NCBI GenBank assembly: GCA_964471535.1
Contig: CAYYHA010000031.1
Span: 1-29,662, forward strand
Reading direction: 5' to 3'
Source of the DNA: CAYYHA01 sp964471535
Lineage (GTDB): Bacteria > Myxococcota > Myxococcia > SLRQ01
DNA: 29,662 nucleotides
In this document: positions 15,856-21,998 of the stretch, piece after piece
Position numbering within the stretch: the stretch's first letter is position 1
Layout: every line of letters starts with the position of its first letter
Translations under genes and position numbers: made by a program
Notes under the pieces: model-generated
Database searches by the model: none
Told to the model about the DNA's origin: nothing
Seen by the model: only the letters and a program-made list of their open reading frames with translations

Positions 15856-16635
15856 ATGATGAAGACCGCACGCCTGTTCACGCTCGCCTCCGTGCTCTTT
15901 GCTGCCCTGGCGCTCTCCGGCTGCAAGCCACCGTGGCCGAAGTGCGAGAACGACGACCAATGCAAGGAGCGCGACGGTCAGGAGATGAACTATGTGTGCG
16001 TCAACGGCACCTGCAAGGAATGCGGGCAGGACGGCGACTGCCAGGAGGGCTTCGTCTGTCGTGACAACGCGTGCGTTCCCAAGCCCGAGTGCTACACCAA
16101 CGCCGATTGCACCGGCGGTCTGGTCTGCCGCAACGAAAAGTGCGTTCCGGAGTGCACCGCAAGTTCCGACTGCGCCGAGGGCATGAAGTGCGAGGGCAAC
16201 CGCTGCGTGCCCGACGTCGACTGCACCAGTGATGCGGACTGCGCCGAGGGCGAGGAGTGCACGCCCGATGGCAGATGCGTTGCGGCGACGCCCGATTGCA
16301 CCGTGGAAACGGTCTACTTCGACTTCGACTCCAGCGATCTCACGCCGGAGGCCCGTTCGATCCTCCAATCGAATGCGGAGTGCCTGAACGCCTTGGGGCA
16401 GAACGTCGTGCTCGAGGGCCACTGCGACGAGCGCGGCACCGAGGAGTACAACCTGCAGCTCGGCGAGCGCCGTGCCAATGCGGTGAAGAAGTACCTCGTC
16501 TCGCTGGGCGTGGATCCGAGCCGCATCAAGACGGTGAGCTACGGTGAGGAACGCCCGGCGGATCCCGGCCACGACGAGGCCGCCTGGGCGCGCAACCGCC
16601 GTGTCGAGTTCGTTCTGAGCGGCCCCGGCACCTAG
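15856..16635 (+). CDS. pal: Peptidoglycan-associated lipoprotein Pal with a Cys-rich stalk
   Basis: A 259-residue outer-membrane lipoprotein that ties the outer membrane to peptidoglycan in the Tol-Pal system. The ribosome site GGAG/AGGA precedes tandem ATGs at 15856 and 15859; either may start it. The lipobox is LSGC with C23 as lipid acceptor. The OmpA-like peptidoglycan-binding domain spans about 149-257: VYFDFDSSDLTPEARSIL, EGHCDERGTEEYNLQLGERR and RNRRVEFVL. The GH-DERGT-EYN-LGERRA pattern is diagnostic of Pal. Between them, residues 24-148 hold about five Cys-rich units of the form C-x3-D-C-x2-G-x2-C-x3-C(V/K). Ordinary Pal proteins have a short Ala/Pro linker there, so this stalk is unusual. 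The cpoB gene follows 98 bases later. TolQRAB genes are not visible in the window. Confidence 0.94.
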   Translation: MMKTARLFTLASVLFAALALSGCKPPWPKCENDDQCKERDGQEMNYVCVNGTCKECGQDGDCQEGFVCRDNACVPKPECYTNADCTGGLVCRNEKCVPECTASSDCAEGMKCEGNRCVPDVDCTSDADCAEGEECTPDGRCVAATPDCTVETVYFDFDSSDLTPEARSILQSNAECLNALGQNVVLEGHCDERGTEEYNLQLGERRANAVKKYLVSLGVDPSRIKTVSYGEERPADPGHDEAAWARNRRVEFVLSGPGT

Positions 16636-16657
16636 AGCGCCGGAGGCGAGGTACGCC

Positions 16658-16671
16658 CCCGCGGAAGCGGG
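16658..16671 (+). other. Small hairpin with GGAA tetraloop after pal
   Basis: CCCGC (16658-16662) and GCGGG (16667-16671) pair around GGAA, a GNRA-class loop, 22 bases after the pal stop. It is too weak for a sure terminator. It may moderate readthrough from pal into cpoB. Confidence 0.3.
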
Positions 16672-16733
16672 ACGCGCCGGTCCCCAGGCCGGCCGGAAGC
16701 ACCGGGCGCCGCCGGCCGTTGTTGGATTCTGCG

Positions 16734-17591
16734 ATGCGAAGCCTGCAAAAGACTGCCGTAGCGTTCCTGCTCCTCTGTGGGGGTCTCGGCGGAGGAGCGG
16801 CAGGCTGCGTGACGACCGCGGAGCAGGGGCGCCGCATGCAAGCGCAGCTCGATGCCCACGAGAGCCGTCTCGCCGATCTCGAGGCGCGGCTGCAGGCACA
16901 GGAGACTCGGCTCTCCCGCGCGATGGATCGCCTCGATGCGAAGATCACCGAGGTCAACCAGGCGCTGGAGAAGCTCGGTCTGGCCGCACGGAAGAACGAT
17001 GCCGAGTTCGGCGTCACCGTCGACCGGATGCTGCAGGAACTCCAAGAGGTTCGCGGTGGCCTCGAGCAGCTGCGCTACGAACTCGATCGCCAGGCCAAGG
17101 CCCAGGCCACCTTCGAAGAGGCAACCAAGCGCCGGCTCGCCGAGCTGGGCGGCAAGGAGTCGCTCGCCCAGTACGAGGCAGAGCAGAAGGCCAAGGCCGA
17201 GCCAGAGGCGACCGACCCCGCCGAGGTGCTCGCCCGGGCGCGTCGCCACCAGGCACAGGGCGAGCACGCGCTCGCACGCAAGCTGTACCAGAGCATCATC
17301 GACCGGTGGCCCGACAGCCCTCAAGCGGCCGAGGCACAGTACGGTCTGGCGCTTTCCTGGTACGAAGAGGGCGCCTGGCGCCCCGCGATTCTCGAGTTCA
17401 ATACGTTCCGGGAGAAGTATGGCAAGCACGAGAAGGTGCCCGACGCCCTGCTGCGTATCGGCGACAGCTTCGCGAAGATCGGCCTCGAGCGTGAGGCGGG
17501 CACCTTCTACGATGCCGTGATCCGGAACTTCCCAAAGACGAAGGCGGCCGGGGAGGCGAAGAAGCGGAAGAAGGGACTGGGTGCGAAGTGA
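16734..17591 (+). CDS. cpoB: CpoB/YbgF-like Tol-Pal accessory protein
   Basis: A 285-residue periplasmic or lipid-anchored protein that in other bacteria coordinates outer-membrane constriction with PBP-driven peptidoglycan synthesis. The ATG at 16734 was preferred over an in-frame TTG at 16719 because it gives a clean signal (MRSLQKTAVAFLLLCGG) with lipobox GAAGC. Residues about 30-130 form a long coiled coil (HESRLADLEARLQAQETRL). Residues about 160-280 contain the TPR triplet typical of YbgF, for example ARKLYQSIIDRWPDSPQAAE and ALLRIGDSFAKIGLEREAG. Domain order and length match the family. It sits right after pal, as in most Tol-Pal operons, and overlaps the next gene as GTGA. Its known link to class A PBPs is interesting given the PBP1A gene nearby. 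Confidence 0.92.
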   Translation: MRSLQKTAVAFLLLCGGLGGGAAGCVTTAEQGRRMQAQLDAHESRLADLEARLQAQETRLSRAMDRLDAKITEVNQALEKLGLAARKNDAEFGVTVDRMLQELQEVRGGLEQLRYELDRQAKAQATFEEATKRRLAELGGKESLAQYEAEQKAKAEPEATDPAEVLARARRHQAQGEHALARKLYQSIIDRWPDSPQAAEAQYGLALSWYEEGAWRPAILEFNTFREKYGKHEKVPDALLRIGDSFAKIGLEREAGTFYDAVIRNFPKTKAAGEAKKRKKGLGAK

Positions 17592-18769
17592 ACACCGTAC
17601 GCGCCGTCGCGCCGTCCCGGCTCCTCCTGCTGTGGCTTCTTCTCTCGATCGCGGCGTGCCGGGCGTCCAGCGACGCGACCGGGCAGGCGGAGGCCCACAC
17701 AGAGGCCAAGGCCGAGCGGCCGCGTCCCTCCGGGCCCTCGGAGGGGGGGTCGAGCGGCCGCCACGTCTCCATCGTCCTCTCCTCCAACAACCGGGGCGAG
17801 ATCGACGTGTGCGGCTGCGTCAACCGCCCCATGGGTGGCCTGGCGCGCCGCGCCGGCGCGCTTGGCACCTTGAAGGACACGCCGCGCCTCGTCCTCGACG
17901 CCGGTGAGGCGCTCTTTCCCAGCCCTGAGCCGCCCACGGACGACGATAGAACGCGCGCGCAGGCCATCGTCGAGGCTATGGCGACCATGGACTATGCCGC
18001 GATGGGGGTCGGGCCGCGCGATCTCGCCGATGGCGGCGCCCTTCTGCGGAAGGCCCCCTTTCCCGTCCTCTCCGCCAATCTCCTCGACCCCCAGGGCCAC
18101 CCCGCCTTCGCCGCCACGCAGGTGGTCGAGGTCGGCGGCCTCCGCTTCGGCCTCCTCGGCCTCTCCACCGCGGATCCCACCGAGGCCGAGGCGCGGGCCT
18201 ACCTGCGGGCGAAGCTCACCGCCGACGATCCGGTGCGCGCTGCGGCCCGTTGGGTGCCGAAGCTGGCCCCGAAGGTGGATCGCGTCGTCGTCCTCGGCAC
18301 CCTCTCACCCCCAGAAGCCCGCCGGGTGGCGAGCGCCGTGCCCGGTATCGATCTCATGCTCGTGGCCCGCTCCGGCCGCTTCACCACCGCCGGTGAGCGC
18401 GTCGGTTCCACGTTGATCTACGAGGCGGGGAGCAAGGGACAGATCCTCCTCCGCCTCGACCTGCTGTACCGGGGCGAAGGGCCGCTTGGCGATGCGGTGC
18501 TCCAGAAGCAGGCCGAGGAGGCGCTGCAGGCCTTCGATCAGCGCGCCCAGCACCTCGAGGCGCGTTCTGGCACGGAGCCGGGGGTCGAGCGCGCCATCGA
18601 GGAGAACCGGCGCCAGCGCGAGGAGATGGCCGAGAAGACCCGGTTCGATCGGGAAGCGCCGGGCGGATTGCTGACCCCCATCGCCATCCCCCTCGACGAG
18701 CTCGTCCCCGCCGACGAGGCGCTCGCGCAGCGGGTCGCGGCCCTACCGCCCGTACCAAAGAAACGCTGA
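17588..18769 (+). CDS. 5'-nucleotidase/metallophosphatase-like lipoprotein, probably inactive
   Basis: A 393-residue lipoprotein starting at GTG inside the cpoB stop (GTGA overlap), so it is translationally coupled to cpoB. The lipobox is IAAC with C24. After a charged Ala/Pro linker the N-terminal core reads IVLSSNNRGEIDVCGC and then GGLARRA. This has the order seen in UshA-like calcineurin phosphoesterases (T-N-D-x2-G-x-L-x-PCGC...GG..RRA). The usual metal-binding Asp of the ND motif appears as Asn, and the later GNH(E) motif position reads GPRDLAD, so the metal site seems degraded. A CGC pair (C75, C77) is retained. The C-terminal region (about 290-390) is helical and Glu/Arg-rich. A binding or structural role in the Tol-Pal operon is inference. 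Hydrolase activity should not be assumed. Confidence 0.7.
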   Translation: MNTVRAVAPSRLLLLWLLLSIAACRASSDATGQAEAHTEAKAERPRPSGPSEGGSSGRHVSIVLSSNNRGEIDVCGCVNRPMGGLARRAGALGTLKDTPRLVLDAGEALFPSPEPPTDDDRTRAQAIVEAMATMDYAAMGVGPRDLADGGALLRKAPFPVLSANLLDPQGHPAFAATQVVEVGGLRFGLLGLSTADPTEAEARAYLRAKLTADDPVRAAARWVPKLAPKVDRVVVLGTLSPPEARRVASAVPGIDLMLVARSGRFTTAGERVGSTLIYEAGSKGQILLRLDLLYRGEGPLGDAVLQKQAEEALQAFDQRAQHLEARSGTEPGVERAIEENRRQREEMAEKTRFDREAPGGLLTPIAIPLDELVPADEALAQRVAALPPVPKKR

Positions 18770-18840
18770 TCCCCGCGGCTCTTACAAGCAGGGGCGCCGA
18801 TTGATCGCTTGGGGTGCGGATGGTAGGAACACCCCCTCAC

Positions 18841-20151
18841 ATGACCGTCCGCCACCAGCGCTCGCTCCTCGTGCTCACCGCAGTGGGGCTCCTCGCCACC
18901 GGTTGCCCCCCCGCAACGGTCTCCAACGGGGGAGACGGCGGCGTGGTGGGCGACGGGACTTGCAGCGTCGACGCCGAGTGCCGGGCGGGGTTCCGATGCG
19001 ACCGCGAGCGTCGCCGCTGCGTCTGTACCGGTGACGACGCCTGTCCGGCGAACCTCTTTTGCAATGCCTTTACCGGACAGTGCGTCTCCGAGGTGCCCGG
19101 TTGTACGCAGGATGGCGAGTGTGGGCCCAATCAGTACTGCGAGGTGGAAACCCGCACCTGTCGCACGCGCCGCGGCTACTGTGAGCCGTGCACCGAAGAC
19201 CGGCAGTGTGGCGGCGCCAGCGACCGGTGCATCGAGGACCCCACCATCGGCCGCCACTTCTGCGGAAAGGCATGCCAGGGGGACGGAGACTGCGAGCAGG
19301 GGTCCACCTGCCAGACCATCGGTGGGGTGAAGACCTGCTGGCCGAGTGTCGCCACCTGCGAGCAGGTCGCCGGCTGCAACCCGAACACCGGCCAGTCCTG
19401 CCAACAGGACTCCGACTGCACCGAGGGGGAGGACCAGGTCTGCGATCAGCTGCAAGGAACCTGCGTGGCGCGTGTGCCCACCTGCCCCTTCGGGACCGTC
19501 TGCAACCGGGATACGAGGCAGTGTGAGGCTGCATGCACGATCGACGACGACTGCGCTGCACACGAGGACTGCCAGACCACGCCCTGCCGCTGCACCAACA
19601 ACGAGTGCGTGCAGATCCTTCTGTGCCGGGACAACTCGGAGTGCGAGCCGGGACAGGTGTGCATCGTGCCGCCGGGACAGACCGAAGGGGAGTGCGGTCC
19701 GAGCTGCAGCAGCGACGCCGAGTGCCCGCAGGGCCAAGTGTGTACCGATCTCGGCAGCCGGCGTGCCTGCGTCGATGGGTGCACCTCCAACGCCGATTGC
19801 CCCCTCAACAGCAATTGTTCCGGTGGTCGCTGTGTCCCAGGCTGTCAGACGACGGCCGTATGCCAGCCCTGCGAGATCTGCCAGCCCATCAACCCGCAGG
19901 TGAAGGCATGCACGCAGGTGAGCGGCTACTGCGAGGTATGCACGGCCCCCGCCAATGGGTGCAGCACCCTGGACGGAACCCGCTACTGCTGCGACACCGG
20001 CCCCACCGACTACCTCGGCGTCGACTGCTCGGGCGGGCGGGGCTGCCCCGCTGGCTTTGCGTGCGTGGACATCGTGGATCTGGCGGGCACGGTGATTGCG
20101 CAGAACTGCTTCCCCACGGCCAACGTATGCTCCGACCCCAGCTGCAACTGA
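18841..20151 (+). CDS. Cys-rich repeat lipoprotein
   Basis: A 436-residue lipoprotein. The ATG at 18841 was chosen over in-frame starts at 18814 and 18820 because it gives a standard signal peptide with lipobox LATGC (C22); a weak TAGGAA lies about 11 bases upstream. The whole mature part is dominated by Cys-rich units, such as CSVDAECRAGFRC, CTQDGECGPNQYC, CSSDAECPQGQVC and CTSNADCPLNSNC. They have the C-x3-(D/E)C-x2-(G/N)-x2-C pattern also found in Pal here and in Myxococcota surface proteins. With so many cysteines it must be stabilised by disulfides in the envelope. No catalytic domain is visible. It follows the phosphoesterase-like gene after 71 bases, and its end overlaps the next lipoprotein gene by 25 bases. 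Confidence 0.87.
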   Translation: MTVRHQRSLLVLTAVGLLATGCPPATVSNGGDGGVVGDGTCSVDAECRAGFRCDRERRRCVCTGDDACPANLFCNAFTGQCVSEVPGCTQDGECGPNQYCEVETRTCRTRRGYCEPCTEDRQCGGASDRCIEDPTIGRHFCGKACQGDGDCEQGSTCQTIGGVKTCWPSVATCEQVAGCNPNTGQSCQQDSDCTEGEDQVCDQLQGTCVARVPTCPFGTVCNRDTRQCEAACTIDDDCAAHEDCQTTPCRCTNNECVQILLCRDNSECEPGQVCIVPPGQTEGECGPSCSSDAECPQGQVCTDLGSRRACVDGCTSNADCPLNSNCSGGRCVPGCQTTAVCQPCEICQPINPQVKACTQVSGYCEVCTAPANGCSTLDGTRYCCDTGPTDYLGVDCSGGRGCPAGFACVDIVDLAGTVIAQNCFPTANVCSDPSCN

Positions 20152-20777
20152 GCCGGCGCCGCACCTTCCTCCTCCTGTGCCTCGGCGTCTGCCTGGCCGC
20201 CTTGGGTTTCGGCTGTGGCCCAGGTGGCGAGGGGGGCTTCGATGGCGGGCCGTCGACGGGAACGTGCATGGTGCAGCCGGATTGCTGGGCGAACGATGGG
20301 GACCTGCCCTACGAGGAGGTCTGCATCGAGGGGAAGTGCTACGATGCCGCGCCGCGGCGCCCCGATGGATCGCTGGCCTCGAGCGGCTGGTCGGTGATCG
20401 CCAACTACCGCGATCTCGTCGATCTGCGGCCCGAGGAGGTGGTATCCGCCGCAGTGCGTTTCTATGCCCGGGAGCGCACGGATGGGTCGAGCGTGGATTG
20501 CGGGACCCTGCTGCGGGTCGCCGCTGCCATCGACGAGGACCTGGGCATGAACATCGTCCGGAAGGCCGAGCCCCGCCTGAACCTCGCCGCGGGGAGTCAG
20601 CAGACGCTCATGGGGATGGGGGACATCCCTGCGGGCAGCGGGCGCCTGCTCCTGGTGCGCTTCCATGCCGAGGCCCGGGGCGAGGGGACCCTCCTCGCCA
20701 AGGGCTGCGTAGATGGGCTCGAAATCCCCGACGATGGGGAGGAACACCAGGTCGTGGTCGACATGGCCCTGCCTTGA
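20127..20777 (+). CDS. Hypothetical lipoprotein overlapping the Cys-rich lipoprotein gene
   Basis: A 216-residue lipoprotein. The only good start is ATG at 20127, inside the last 25 bases of the preceding gene in another frame. It gives MLRPQLQLSRRRTFLLLCLG and the lipobox LGFGC (C30). A short Cys-rich part (CMVQPDC...CIEGKC) echoes the neighbouring repeats. The rest (about 70-216) looks like a compact beta-rich domain (WSVIANYRDLVDLRPEEVV) that I do not recognise. The out-of-frame overlap implies coupled translation with the upstream gene. The function is unknown; a companion role to the Cys-rich lipoprotein is inference. Confidence 0.78.
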   Translation: MLRPQLQLSRRRTFLLLCLGVCLAALGFGCGPGGEGGFDGGPSTGTCMVQPDCWANDGDLPYEEVCIEGKCYDAAPRRPDGSLASSGWSVIANYRDLVDLRPEEVVSAAVRFYARERTDGSSVDCGTLLRVAAAIDEDLGMNIVRKAEPRLNLAAGSQQTLMGMGDIPAGSGRLLLVRFHAEARGEGTLLAKGCVDGLEIPDDGEEHQVVVDMALP

Positions 20778-20816
20778 CCGGTCTACGGCGCGCCCCGTGG
20801 CCGCGCTGGCGGGTCC

Positions 20817-20858
20817 GTGCGGGTGGATGAGTGCGGGTCGGTGAGCGCGGGTGGGAAG
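20817..20858. repeat. Three tandem 14-bp imperfect repeats
   Basis: Units at 20817-20830, 20831-20844 and 20845-20858 share the core G(T/C)GCGGGT(G/C)G. They lie in the 142-base gap after the hypothetical lipoprotein gene, and the last unit provides the left arm of the hairpin at 20849-20864. Confidence 0.65.
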
Positions 20859-20864
20859 CCACCC
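20849..20864 (+). terminator. Hairpin GGGTGG-GAAG-CCACCC
   Basis: Perfect 6-bp stem with a 4-base loop, 71 bases after the hypothetical lipoprotein stop and 55 before the next gene. There is no T-run. It is a possible terminator for the Cys-rich lipoprotein pair. Confidence 0.4.
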
Positions 20865-20919
20865 CAAGCCCTCCGGGATTCGCCCGGCGACGAGTCGCGC
20901 TATGCTGCCAGGTGGTGTG

Positions 20920-21786
20920 ATGCGTGCCTCGCTCGCGGCCCTTTCGCTCCTCCTCGCCGGGACCGCCACGGTGGCCTCGGCGCAAAGGCGACCTCTGACC
21001 CCCTACGACGCCGAACGGCAGCGGCGTGAAGCCGCATGGATGGCGATTCTCGACAGCTGGGATGCTGCGCGCCAGGCCTGGGAGCGAGAGCGCTACGACC
21101 TGCACCGGGAGCGCCGCGAGCTCCGGAAGATCCGCGAGGCGCGGGCGAACAGCTTGGAGGAGCACGGCGTCGACATCGTGGTGCGCGATCCGGTGATCGA
21201 GGTGGGCACCCCGGCGGTTGCCGCACCCCCTGGCACCGCCGAGCGGCAAGAGGACTGGCGGGCCGCCGAGGCCGAGCGCCTTCGCCGGCGGGCGGGTGCT
21301 TGGCTGGAGGAGGAAGCCACCGATGCACCCGCTCCGATGCGCACCAACGGGAGAGGGGCGGGTCCCATGGGCCCCTTCCCGGAGCGCACGGTCGTNNNNN
21401 NNNNNCGCCTAGAGGCGGGTGGGGCGCGTGCGGCGGAAGCGGCCCGCCATGCCGAGGCGGCCGCGGAGGCGGCGCGACGCGCACAGGAGGCCGCCGAGGT
21501 GGAGGAGGAGGCCCGCCTGGCCCAGGAGGCCCTCGAGCGGGAGCGGGCCCGCCTGCGGGCGCTCATCGAGGGCTCGGCGCCCCGGGAGGTGGCGCCACGC
21601 GGCAGAGGGCGTGGGACGCCAACGGAGCGCTCGGGCCGCGCAGGGCGCGTGCAAGGAGAATCTTCCGCGCGCGACGAGAAGGAGGGAAGGGGCGGCGCGC
21701 GGCCGGAGAGGCGGCGCGCGTCACCTCGGGTCGTCGATCCCGATCTCGAGGCGGAGTTCGAGACCCTCACCGACGACGACTTCTAG
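20920..21786 (+). CDS. Secreted coiled-coil protein of unknown function, interrupted by a 10-N gap
   Basis: About 288 residues, including four unknown ones. The ATG at 20920 follows AGGTGG closely and gives a classic signal peptide, MRASLAALSLLLAGTATVASA-Q. Earlier starts (20902, 20851) lengthen the N-terminus without adding homology. The mature protein is charged and helical. A first helical region (QAWERERYDLHRERRELR) precedes a Pro/Ala linker. After the gap come an Ala/Glu/Arg coiled coil (AARHAEAAAEAARRAQEAAE), an Arg/Gly-rich segment and an acidic end (EFETLTDDDF). The frame is the same on both sides of the N block only if the gap length is right, since 10 bases is not a multiple of 3 by itself. 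No family was recognised. A structural periplasmic role is a guess. Confidence 0.65.
   Translation: MRASLAALSLLLAGTATVASAQRRPLTPYDAERQRREAAWMAILDSWDAARQAWERERYDLHRERRELRKIREARANSLEEHGVDIVVRDPVIEVGTPAVAAPPGTAERQEDWRAAEAERLRRRAGAWLEEEATDAPAPMRTNGRGAGPMGPFPERTVXXXXRLEAGGARAAEAARHAEAAAEAARRAQEAAEVEEEARLAQEALERERARLRALIEGSAPREVAPRGRGRGTPTERSGRAGRVQGESSARDEKEGRGGARPERRRASPRVVDPDLEAEFETLTDDDF
21396..21405. other. Assembly gap (10 N)
   Basis: Ten N inside the coiled-coil gene. The size is probably an estimate. Any change not divisible by three would split the gene into two frames, so its middle and total length are uncertain. Confidence 0.97.
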
Positions 21787-21797
21787 GCAAACTGGGC

Positions 21798-21827
21798 CCC
21801 GGGACGCCGCCGGGGCAGGGTCCCGGG
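21798..21827 (+). terminator. Hairpin after the coiled-coil gene
   Basis: CCCGGGAC (21798-21805) pairs perfectly with GTCCCGGG (21820-21827) around a 14-base GC-rich loop, 11 bases after the stop codon. There is no T-run. A GC-type terminator is the likely role. Confidence 0.5.
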
Positions 21828-21909
21828 CCGTGCTGGCCGCGGCGTGGGGCGGGGCGTCTCCTCCGGTCCCCCCTCCGACCGGCCAAGCCGGCGGACGCGA
21901 TCCCGCTAA

Positions 21910-21923
21910 GTCTTTGAAAAGAC
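21910..21923. promoter_or_regulatory. 14-bp palindrome in an AT-rich patch upstream of the radical-SAM gene
   Basis: GTCTTT (21910-21915) and AAAGAC (21918-21923) flank GA. The patch is distinctly A/T-rich against its GC-rich surroundings, and TTGAAA within it resembles a -35 element. No matching -10 was found. It may be an operator or part of the control region of the radical-SAM gene 76 bases downstream. Confidence 0.4.
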
Positions 21924-21967
21924 ATCGGTTTCAGGGCGGCAGGCTCGCGTGTCAGACCCCCCGTGCA

Positions 21968-21987
21968 TACTGTACGCATGCACAGGA
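21968..21987 (+). promoter_or_regulatory. SOS-box-like CTGT-N8-ACAG motif
   Basis: CTGT (21970-21973), eight bases, then ACAG (21982-21985), preceded by TA, matches the core of the E. coli-type LexA box. It ends 13 bases before the ATG and abuts the ribosome site, an ideal position for repression. Myxococcota LexA proteins are reported to use other motifs, so the regulator is uncertain. An overlapping palindrome GTGCAT-N9-ATGCAC (21963-21983) offers an alternative operator. Confidence 0.4.
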
Positions 21988-21998
21988 AAGGAAACGCG

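Noticed and set aside
21915..21971. A full sigma70 promoter from TTGAAA to CATACT
   Set aside because: The two elements are about 45 bases apart, much more than the 16-19 allowed.
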